A DNA stretch of 6,818 nt from Oscillospiraceae bacterium. Lineage in GTDB: Bacteria; Bacillota; Clostridia; UBA1381. Under the pieces are notes generated by a model. That model made no database searches. It saw only the letters and a program-made list of their open reading frames with translations, and was not told the DNA's origin. Where the stretch lies: assembly GCA_022508725.1 (NCBI GenBank), contig JAFLUR010000121.1:1-6818 (forward strand), read 5' to 3'. Of this stretch, positions 1 to 5,498 are shown piece after piece (the stretch's first letter is position 1; every line of letters begins with the position of its first letter). The position numbers were made by a program, and so were the translations under genes.

Positions 1-28
1 TTATAAGTTCGGTATATTCTGTCTGCAT
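1..28 (-). CDS. 5' end of an unidentified gene, cut by the window edge
   Basis: Nine codons (MQTEYTELI) are open on the minus strand from an ATG at 28-26 to the window edge. The start is supported by a very strong ribosome binding site, AAGGAGGG at 43-36, with a 7-base spacer. A second ATG at 35-33 abuts the Shine-Dalgarno sequence and is too close to be used. A weak promoter candidate (TTTTGT, 17 bp, CATAAT) lies at about 85-57. Too little protein is present to name a product. The gene is co-oriented with the Fic pair but separated from fic by about 190 bp and one repeat copy, so it is probably its own transcription unit. Confidence 0.6.
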
Positions 29-118
29 ATAGCATCCCTCCTTACAGAGATGTTATATTATGTTATTTTATTACATAATACAAAAGTTTCTATTTCTATA
101 AAATAATATAAAATACCG

Positions 119-187
119 GGTATGACAGGCAAAATATATTAAATTTCTTACCGAAAACCCTATATATTTCTCCTGTCATAGCTGACA
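119..187. repeat. Hairpin-forming dispersed repeat, copy A (3' of fic)
   Basis: This 69-bp stretch aligns without gaps to 1165-1233, with about 55 of 69 bases identical. Its ends are a perfect 9-bp inverted repeat, TATGACAGG (121-129) against CCTGTCATA (172-180). Inside it AAATATAT (132-139) can pair with ATATATTT (162-169). The whole unit could therefore fold into a long imperfect stem-loop. Weaker similarity continues to a shared TTGCTA at 190-195. It begins 30 bp downstream of the fic stop codon. A role in mRNA 3'-end formation, or as a small non-autonomous mobile repeat, is inference. Confidence 0.7.
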
Positions 188-217
188 TATTGCTATAAAA
201 TTCAAATAAATACAAAA

Positions 218-826
218 TTATCCTGAAAGTATGGAATCCTTGAATATATCGGATAAATAATGATATTCGGAATATTGACCGTCGGAAGCCTTAACCAAAG
301 CGTCACGAACATACCCTGCGGATTTTCTTAACAGCTGTTTATCCATGCCAAACCCATGAGCATATGCAAACTGTGTTGCAAAGGTTATAACCGAACGGGT
401 ATTACCCTCACGAAACGGATGCACCTGCCATATTGACGCAATCGTTCTTGCAAAGACGTTTGCTGTTTCATCAATGCTGAGGACAGACCAATCAATATTA
501 TTCAGATTTGATATTGCACTTTTCAGATCATCCGCTATATTCTCCGGAAGGCTGTATCTTACGGTATCACCGCCGAGAACACGTTCGCCCTTTACCATAG
601 GAATTGTACGGAAACTTCCCGCCCATTCATAAATATCTTCAAAAATATATCTGTGCAGAAATTTTAAATGTTCTGTATCAAATGTGCAGCTTTCCGCGAA
701 TTTATCTATATCAAACAGCTTTACATAAGTAATATTGCTTTCTGCCGTTTCAAGCTGCTTTTCGTCTTTAATATTGAGAAGATTTCTTAAAACGTCAACA
801 TCTTCATATAAATACGGGTCTCTCAT
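218..826 (-). CDS. fic: Fic-domain toxin (Fic/DOC family putative nucleotidyltransferase)
   Basis: This 202-aa protein has the size and layout of a stand-alone class I Fic toxin. Fic enzymes usually transfer AMP from ATP onto a hydroxyl side chain; related toxins such as VbhT and FicT modify DNA gyrase and topoisomerase IV in the cytoplasm. The active-site loop is HPFREGNTR at residues 136-144, with His136 as the expected catalytic base and Arg144 as the phosphate-binding arginine. The flap region follows the YEWAGSFR segment (about 67-90). Two departures from HxFx(D/E)GNGRxxR are visible: the second Gly is Thr143, and the second Arg is Ile147. GNTR variants are, from memory, common in Firmicutes Fic proteins, so the protein is probably active, but its donor nucleotide is uncertain. 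The start codon overlaps the antitoxin stop in an ATGA, so translation is probably coupled. Family assignment is firm; the target is unknown. Confidence 0.93.
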   Translation of the reverse strand: MRDPYLYEDVDVLRNLLNIKDEKQLETAESNITYVKLFDIDKFAESCTFDTEHLKFLHRYIFEDIYEWAGSFRTIPMVKGERVLGGDTVRYSLPENIADDLKSAISNLNNIDWSVLSIDETANVFARTIASIWQVHPFREGNTRSVITFATQFAYAHGFGMDKQLLRKSAGYVRDALVKASDGQYSEYHYLSDIFKDSILSG

Positions 827-1023
827 ATCGATACCCTGTACTGTTCAATCGTCTTTTTCAGAACATCACCGATTTCCATGTTACCCTTTATATATTCGTC
901 AACCAACTCCAACGTATCCTTTGACGGTTCCGGCGCGTCAAGGATTGAAATCGCCAATGCGTCATTGGCGATTTTTTCGCGCTGAACACGGGTTGTTTCG
1001 GAAACGGAATATTTTTTCGACAT
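823..1023 (-). CDS. VbhA-like antitoxin of the Fic toxin
   Basis: This 66-aa protein sits directly upstream of fic and ends in the ATGA overlap, the usual order for an inhibitory antitoxin and a class I Fic toxin. The layout resembles the VbhA family: a first helix (about residues 11-28), an EPS turn (32-34), then a helix-turn-helix pair with LVDEYIKGN at 40-48. In VbhA the first helix carries (S/T)xxxE(G/N), whose Glu blocks ATP in the Fic pocket. Here the equivalent stretch reads ISILDA at 25-30, so Asp29 takes the Glu position, Ala30 the Gly position and Ile25 the Ser/Thr position; no other match occurs in the protein. The ATG at 1023 is preferred to an in-frame ATG at 1092 because GGAGAG lies 6 bases ahead of it and because the promoter at 1085-1057 starts transcription downstream of 1092. 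Confidence 0.82.
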   Translation of the reverse strand: MSKKYSVSETTRVQREKIANDALAISILDAPEPSKDTLELVDEYIKGNMEIGDVLKKTIEQYRVSI

Positions 1024-1056
1024 AACAATCTCTCCATTCTGTGAAAATTTATATTT

Positions 1057-1085
1057 ATTATAACATGAATTTCCGTGATTATCAA
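1057..1085 (-). promoter_or_regulatory. Promoter of the antitoxin-fic operon
   Basis: On the minus strand there is a -35 box TTGATA (1085-1080), a 17-bp spacer and a perfect -10 box TATAAT (1062-1057). The -10 is preceded by TGT, giving an extended -10 motif. Transcription should begin near 1050, leaving a leader of roughly 27 bases that contains the antitoxin ribosome binding site. This placement also fixes the antitoxin start at 1023. Confidence 0.8.
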
Positions 1086-1110
1086 TATGCACGATAGATT
1101 TTACATTTTA

Positions 1111-1127
1111 CGGCAAGTTTTTTGCCG
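1111..1127. repeat. Short perfect inverted repeat upstream of the Fic operon promoter
   Basis: CGGCAA (1111-1116) and TTGCCG (1122-1127) form a 6-bp stem with a 5-base loop. No T-run follows on either strand, so it is not a good terminator. It lies about 25 bp upstream of the -35 box of the antitoxin promoter, where a regulator could bind. Function is unknown and chance occurrence is possible. Confidence 0.35.
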
Positions 1128-1164
1128 ATACTGCGTAAACGGTCGTAATACGGGCAAAAGGACA

Positions 1165-1233
1165 GGTGTGACGGGCATTATATATTGTTTTTCTTAATGA
1201 AAACTGTATATATTTCCCCTGTCATACCTGCCA
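1165..1233. repeat. Hairpin-forming dispersed repeat, copy B (3' of the 556-aa gene)
   Basis: This is the second copy of the repeat at 119-187, in the same orientation and about 80% identical without gaps. Where its outer arms differ from copy A (1167-1175 against 1218-1226) the changes are A to G in the left arm, which would keep G-U pairing in one strand of RNA. It begins 41 bp downstream of the stop codon of the 556-aa gene, mirroring the position of copy A after fic. A shared TTGCTA at 1242-1247 extends the similarity with a small gap. No third copy is visible in the window. Confidence 0.7.
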
Positions 1234-1274
1234 CTCTATACTTGCTACGATATATAAGCTATCTGATTTATATA

Positions 1275-2945
1275 TTATTTTATTTTTAAATCTTTATTCA
1301 TAAAAGCATCAACTATCAATTTTTGAAAATCATGTGTAATTTTATCATATGAAAAATATTCAAGAGAGAATCTTCGGTTATATTTAACATCCATGTCAAA
1401 TGTATATATTAAATCTATTAAATATCTGTAAAAAAGAATCAAATCCATCTTTTTTGCTTTGTCAATATCAATTGAAAATAATTTTGAACGGAATATATTC
1501 TCAAATACTTTATATTCCTGTGGTTTTATATTGGTGTCTGACACTTTATTTTCATACATAGTTTTAATTTTGCGTATAATTGGATTAATATCAAGTATTT
1601 CTTTGGGTATCATGTAATTTTTCGGAAGATTTTTTATGTAATAATATAATTTATCCTTTTTATTTTTATCATTACAATGGAAATCATATGATATAAGTTC
1701 GGCATTGTCGTTAATATATGATTCTAAGTTTTCTTTCATTAAAGGGATAATGGTATTATCATCCTTATTTCCCGATAATTTAAAATATTCATATAAATTA
1801 ATAAATACAGTTTTTTCTATCAATGGAAATGCAACGTAAATAAGATGAAGCAAAAATTTTCTTGCCCGCGCCAACCATTCCGGAGATGTTTCTTCAGAGG
1901 GCTTTTTAATTACTCTAGATGCCACAATATTCCGATTGTCGTCTGAAAATGAATCTATATTTCCGGATGATAATAAATTTGCCATAACGCATTTTCTGCT
2001 GTATGTATTAGGCAACAAACTGCCCAAATAGCATAATTTATTAAATAATTCGCCCTTTTGGTTAAAATGAAAATCTTGATTTAATATATGCGTGTAATTC
2101 TCCATAATAAATTGTATATAATCTATATTATAATACCTCTCAAATTCATAGAGAGATTGAATATATTTGCAATCTTCTTGTTTATTTAAATAAATTAATT
2201 TGGAAAAGTAGGAATTTCCAAAAGAAATTAAAGAATCATTAAAATTATCCATTTTTGTCCAAGTGGAATTATGAATAAAACGCTTCATTTGCGATGAATG
2301 GAATTTACTTTCGTTTTTGATTGAATTTATAACAATATCTGCATAGCTGTTGCAAATTTTTTTCTCATCAAAATTACTTTTATATTCTTTTGAATTTATA
2401 ACAATATCTGTATAGCTATTACAAATTTTCTCTGTAGGACCAAGGAAACAAGGCATATTATAAATTAATTGTTGTATATAAGACTTGGTTTCTATATTAG
2501 GAAGTGCTTTATTCGTATCAAAAAAGGTTTTATATTGCTTATATTCATTACTGTTTTCACTCTTATCGTACATGGAGTCGAAAATACTGTTTAACGTTTT
2601 TGTTTCTCTATTGAAGTGAGTAGCTGCATAGTATGCGGAAATTACAGCATGATTATAGAATATACTGTAAAAAAGATACAATTCAGGATCGTTGTGGTAG
2701 GGATATGATTGTATATTTAAAAAATCACCATCTATTTCCTCTTTACTTATAGCTCCATACGCTGCTACAAACTTTGGTTCTATATATCCGCAACAATTTT
2801 CCAACGAATATTTTGTGATATATTCAATTATATTATTATAATCCGAATCTATTGTTTTCTCTTGATCAATTGTCCGGATTCCAAATGTGTAATTGATAAT
2901 GTTTTTTTCTTCATTATATGATTCCTTTGTAATAGATTTTATCAT
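1275..2945 (-). CDS. Unrecognised 556-aa protein, AT-rich cargo gene
   Basis: I do not recognise a family. The protein is rich in Asn, Lys, Ile, Tyr and Phe, has no signal peptide, no convincing membrane-spanning segment and no Walker, nuclease, HTH or zinc-finger motif that I can see. A hydrophobic, probably helical stretch lies at about 357-386 (starting SPEWLARARKFLL). A 23-residue tandem duplication, each unit with ICNSY[T/A]DIVINS, occupies about 173-195 and 196-218. The start is firm: AGGAG at 2958-2954 lies 8 bases before the ATG, and a perfect consensus promoter lies just upstream. The gene is visibly more AT-rich than fic, the helicase or the integrase, suggesting separate acquisition. 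It stands alone, divergent from the replication gene and next to a Fic toxin module, so an accessory role such as defence is plausible but unproven. Confidence 0.85.
   Translation of the reverse strand: MIKSITKESYNEEKNIINYTFGIRTIDQEKTIDSDYNNIIEYITKYSLENCCGYIEPKFVAAYGAISKEEIDGDFLNIQSYPYHNDPELYLFYSIFYNHAVISAYYAATHFNRETKTLNSIFDSMYDKSENSNEYKQYKTFFDTNKALPNIETKSYIQQLIYNMPCFLGPTEKICNSYTDIVINSKEYKSNFDEKKICNSYADIVINSIKNESKFHSSQMKRFIHNSTWTKMDNFNDSLISFGNSYFSKLIYLNKQEDCKYIQSLYEFERYYNIDYIQFIMENYTHILNQDFHFNQKGELFNKLCYLGSLLPNTYSRKCVMANLLSSGNIDSFSDDNRNIVASRVIKKPSEETSPEWLARARKFLLHLIYVAFPLIEKTVFINLYEYFKLSGNKDDNTIIPLMKENLESYINDNAELISYDFHCNDKNKKDKLYYYIKNLPKNYMIPKEILDINPIIRKIKTMYENKVSDTNIKPQEYKVFENIFRSKLFSIDIDKAKKMDLILFYRYLIDLIYTFDMDVKYNRRFSLEYFSYDKITHDFQKLIVDAFMNKDLKIK
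2321..2429. repeat. In-frame duplication inside the 556-aa gene
   Basis: The 40 bases at 2321-2360 recur at 2390-2429 with only 3 differences. The period is 69 bp, exactly 23 codons, so the reading frame is kept. It encodes two successive copies of a KICNSY[T/A]DIVINS segment. Weaker similarity extends outside the 40-bp core. The close match points to a fairly recent tandem duplication, or to conserved structural repeats in the protein. Confidence 0.85.
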
Positions 2946-2992
2946 ACTTAAAACTCCTGTACTTTTTTACAAATATCATTCTTTTACCAAAT

Positions 2993-3021
2993 ATTATATG
3001 ATGAAGCGCATTATTTGTCAA
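2993..3021 (-). promoter_or_regulatory. Perfect consensus promoter of the 556-aa gene
   Basis: The minus strand carries TTGACA (3021-3016), a 17-bp spacer and TATAAT (2998-2993), matching the housekeeping sigma consensus at all twelve positions. Transcription should start near 2986, giving a leader of about 40 bases that includes the AGGAG ribosome binding site. No obvious operator overlaps it, so expression while integrated is likely to be strong. Confidence 0.85.
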
Positions 3022-3074
3022 TATATTGGTCATATTTTTTTTAAAATAATCAAAATAAACCATAAACTTATCAC

Positions 3075-3103
3075 TTATTTTATAGTAAAATATTTTATAT
3101 ACT
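3075..3103 (+). promoter_or_regulatory. Weak promoter candidate for the replication operon, with a palindrome in the spacer
   Basis: A TATACT -10 box (3098-3103) lies 17 bp from a poor -35 (TTATTT, 3075-3080). The perfect 12-bp palindrome TAAAATATTTTA (3086-3097) fills most of the spacer, where a bound regulator would block RNA polymerase. The region is so AT-rich that such matches arise easily by chance. The poor -35 contrasts with the strong promoters of the cargo genes and would suit a replication operon that is off until induced. Confidence 0.35.
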
Positions 3104-3165
3104 GAGATGGTTTAATTAAAATCATATTCAGCGATTATAAATTTATTTAAAAAGGAGGTTTTGTT

Positions 3166-5205
3166 ATGAATAACCATCGAGATAATATTCATAATAACCA
3201 CAAAAGCCATTGGCCGTGTAATGAGAACATGAATGCGTTTGGAAATTGGAAAGCACACAACTCACAACCACCACCGGCTGCCCTGCCGCAGCCGCAAGAT
3301 TCGGGGAATAACTTTGCTTCAGAGTCGCCACCGACAATTAAGACTTTTTTCGGATTCGGAAAATTTGAGCCGAACCCACCGCCGGATTCGGGAAATATCT
3401 CTGATTCAAAGTACCGGGATGAAAACGAGCTAAATAAGGCGTATAGTAAGTATAGTCTAAGCGAGCGACAGGAAATTATTAGTCTTTATAATAAAAACAA
3501 TCCACCGGAGATGCCTGAAACTTATGGTGAAAACAAGTCACGGGACGCAATGAGGTTCTATACTATCGAAGAGAAGTGGAAGATGCTTGAAGATTACGAA
3601 CGTTCCAAAGAAAAGGAATCAAACCCACCACCGGCTAATTCCCCGGGACAAACCGGTAAGGAAGAGCCGATACCGGAAAGCAATCGGGATAATCAATCGG
3701 AAACAACAAGTATCGTACCCTGTGACAATACTGTGAGACAGCAATCAAATGATATTGTTCCTTATATGGGCAGACAAATAGTTCCTTATACGAACACACA
3801 AACAGATATATTCCGGAATTATCCCACTATCCTTAATCCGGAAGATATATTTTCTCCGACACCTTCCAACGATACGGGAAATGCGGATTTTCTGATGAGA
3901 TTGTTTGGGGATAAACTCATTTATGTCGAAAAATACGGTTTTCTGTATTGGAACGGCAAGATATGGAAAATGTGCAGTGACAAAAAATTAAAGAAATATG
4001 TTATTGAAGAAATGAAATGCAGAGATATTTATTACAAAGAAAATTCGGATTACGATGTTGATGACGCATTTTCTAAGCAAAGCGGAAACAACAATCGGAT
4101 TGATGCTGCTATAGAGCTTTTGAAAGCGAAGCTGTATATTGACTCTGAATTACTTGATTCCGCCAAACATATACTATGTGTACGAAACGGAGTTATCGAC
4201 TTTGAAACTCAAACATTAAATCCGCATAGTATGTATAAAGATTGTTATTTAACCAAAATGGCAGATGTCGATTATTACGATTATCATATCGATAATACTT
4301 GGCAAAGTTTTATCAACAGCATTACATCGGGTGACAGGGAAAAAGCCGCGTATTTACAAAAAGCATTCGGTGCAGCTGTAATCGGTAATCCGAAAGAGCA
4401 AAAGGTACATATATTGCTTGGCAACGGCAGTAACGGAAAATCGACATTGCTTAATGCAATACGCAATACATTAACTTCGGAATATGTATGCGAAATGCCT
4501 ATAACGGTTATTACCGGTTCGGATAATCCCGATGCCAATGCGGCAAATCCCGCTATTGCCGCTTTGGAAGGCAAACTTATCGCAATCGCTTCGGAGGTTG
4601 GCAGCGGCGCTGTTCTTAACGAAGCAAAATTAAAAAAATTATGCGGAGGCGGAACAATATCGGCAAGAAAGCTCCGTCAAAATACACATGAATTTGAACC
4701 TACGTTCAGTATCTTTATAGATACAAATTGTTTGCCAAAAGTCAAAAATGCGTCGTCAGCGGAAGCATTTTCCGTATTCAGAAGGTTTGCGATTATTCCC
4801 TTTAACAATACCTTTGACGCAAACAGAGACACAAGCCTCGGAGACAGGTTAAAGACGGAAAGCACAAAAACAGCCATACTCACTTGGCTTATTCAAGGCG
4901 CATTTGAATACATGAATAATCCTTGTCTTACACCTACGCAGGAAATGAAAGACGCGCTTGGCAGGTATAAAATGACAGAAAATACCGTTGGGGGATTTAT
5001 CGGTGATTGTATAGATATAACCGATAATCCGAACGACTTTATTTCATCGGCGGATTTATATAACCGTTATTGCGAGTATTGTGAAGAAAAAGGAGCGAGT
5101 CCGGTAAATAAAGATACTTTTTCAAAATACGGAGACCTCAAAAATTACAAGGGGCGTAATTCCAAGAGCAGAGGATACAAAGGGATAAGGCTTTTGGACA
5201 AGTAA
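3166..5205 (+). CDS. D5/P4-family replicative helicase (primase-helicase-like) with a proline-rich N-terminus
   Basis: The C-terminal part matches phage/plasmid 'primase, P4 family' proteins: a D5-N-like region (about 240-400), then a superfamily 3 AAA+ helicase with Walker A GNGSNGKST (419-427), a Walker B-like strand LIAIASEV (471-478, acidic Glu477), FIDTN at 517-521 (sensor 1 Asn521) and arginine-finger candidates Arg539/Arg540. A winged-helix-like tail, FISSADLYNRY onward, runs from about 625. Such helicases unwind the origin of satellites and plasmids. Residues 1-235 are low in complexity, with PPP clusters near 35, 71 and 154 and three IVP[CY] motifs; no AEP or Toprim primase motifs are visible, so it may lack primase activity. 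The start has AAAGGAGG at 3151-3158, 7 bases ahead. It leads an operon with the downstream excisionase-like gene (44-bp gap). Confidence 0.88.
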   Translation: MNNHRDNIHNNHKSHWPCNENMNAFGNWKAHNSQPPPAALPQPQDSGNNFASESPPTIKTFFGFGKFEPNPPPDSGNISDSKYRDENELNKAYSKYSLSERQEIISLYNKNNPPEMPETYGENKSRDAMRFYTIEEKWKMLEDYERSKEKESNPPPANSPGQTGKEEPIPESNRDNQSETTSIVPCDNTVRQQSNDIVPYMGRQIVPYTNTQTDIFRNYPTILNPEDIFSPTPSNDTGNADFLMRLFGDKLIYVEKYGFLYWNGKIWKMCSDKKLKKYVIEEMKCRDIYYKENSDYDVDDAFSKQSGNNNRIDAAIELLKAKLYIDSELLDSAKHILCVRNGVIDFETQTLNPHSMYKDCYLTKMADVDYYDYHIDNTWQSFINSITSGDREKAAYLQKAFGAAVIGNPKEQKVHILLGNGSNGKSTLLNAIRNTLTSEYVCEMPITVITGSDNPDANAANPAIAALEGKLIAIASEVGSGAVLNEAKLKKLCGGGTISARKLRQNTHEFEPTFSIFIDTNCLPKVKNASSAEAFSVFRRFAIIPFNNTFDANRDTSLGDRLKTESTKTAILTWLIQGAFEYMNNPCLTPTQEMKDALGRYKMTENTVGGFIGDCIDITDNPNDFISSADLYNRYCEYCEEKGASPVNKDTFSKYGDLKNYKGRNSKSRGYKGIRLLDK

Positions 5206-5249
5206 TGTTTATTGATTATATATTATTACTCTGAAGGGAGGATGATATT

Positions 5250-5423
5250 ATGTTGGAGCAATACAAAGAAGTGCTTACCGTAAAAGATTTATATGAGATA
5301 TTGCCGCTCGGTAAAAACGCCATATATGATTTGATAAAAAGCAATAAAATCAAACATATTCGCGTCGGAGCAAAAATTATCATACCGAAACAATATCTTA
5401 TAGATTATCTGAAATCGGCTTGA
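5250..5423 (+). CDS. xis: Excisionase-like small helix-turn-helix protein
   Basis: This 57-aa protein has the pattern of the MerR-like excisionase/HTH_17 family: a short lead (LTVKDLYEILPLG, 9-21), a recognition helix region (KNAIYDLIKSNKIK, 22-35), a beta wing (HIRVGAKIIIP, 36-46) and a final helix (KQYLIDYLKSA). Excisionases bend DNA at the element ends and tip the integrase reaction toward excision; some also act as regulators. The start is supported by AAGGGAGG at 5234-5241 with an 8-base spacer. It follows the helicase gene by 44 bp and precedes the integrase by 75 bp, the usual xis-int order. Its stop codon lies within the -35 box of the integrase promoter. Function as excisionase rather than only a repressor is inferred from position. 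Confidence 0.82.
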   Translation: MLEQYKEVLTVKDLYEILPLGKNAIYDLIKSNKIKHIRVGAKIIIPKQYLIDYLKSA

Positions 5424-5448
5424 AAACAGGAGTCCGCTATGCTATAAT
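5420..5448 (+). promoter_or_regulatory. Integrase promoter
   Basis: A -35 box TTGAAA (5420-5425), a 17-bp spacer and a perfect -10 box TATAAT (5443-5448) precede int. The -35 overlaps the xis stop codon. Transcription should begin near 5455, about 45 bases before the GTG start. The spacer and -10 lie inside a long inverted repeat (5431-5467), so binding of a regulator there would directly control int. Confidence 0.8.
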
Positions 5449-5467
5449 GGTTATAGTATAGCGGACT
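5431..5467. repeat. 17-bp inverted repeat overlapping the integrase promoter (operator candidate)
   Basis: The left arm AGTCCGCTATGCTATAA (5431-5447) pairs with the right arm TTATAGTATAGCGGACT (5451-5467) at 16 of 17 positions, the remaining pair being G-T, around a 3-base centre. It covers part of the spacer, the -10 box and the expected start site of the integrase promoter. No T-run follows, so it is not a typical terminator. In a read-through transcript from xis it would form a strong RNA hairpin ending 13 bases before the int ribosome binding site. An operator is the likeliest reading. Confidence 0.8.
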
Positions 5468-5498
5468 ATCCGATTTGTTGAAAGGAGAGTAAAATACA

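Noticed and set aside
735..1025. Plus-strand open frame of 96 codons antisense to fic and its antitoxin
   Set aside because: It lies wholly opposite two well-supported minus-strand genes, has no good ribosome binding site, and its product resembles no family.
1024..1092. Upstream in-frame ATG at 1092 as the antitoxin start
   Set aside because: The promoter boxes at 1085-1057 lie inside this extension, so the transcript would begin after the ATG, and the ATG at 1023 has a proper ribosome binding site.
119..1233. The two hairpin repeats as integron attC sites
   Set aside because: They sit 3' of genes as attC sites do, but no GTTRRRY/RYYYAAC core pairs are present, and the integrase lacks an evident integron-specific insertion.
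119..1233. A CRISPR array
   Set aside because: There are only two diverged copies about 1 kb apart with genes between them; no regular spacer pattern occurs anywhere in the window.
2893..3105. Plus-strand 70-codon hydrophobic open frame
   Set aside because: It overlaps the start of the 556-aa gene and its consensus promoter on the other strand; the hydrophobic product is what AT-rich DNA gives by chance.
5431..5467. The xis-int palindrome as a rho-independent terminator
   Set aside because: The stem is strong but is followed by ATCCGATTTG rather than a T-run, and the region contains a near-consensus promoter.
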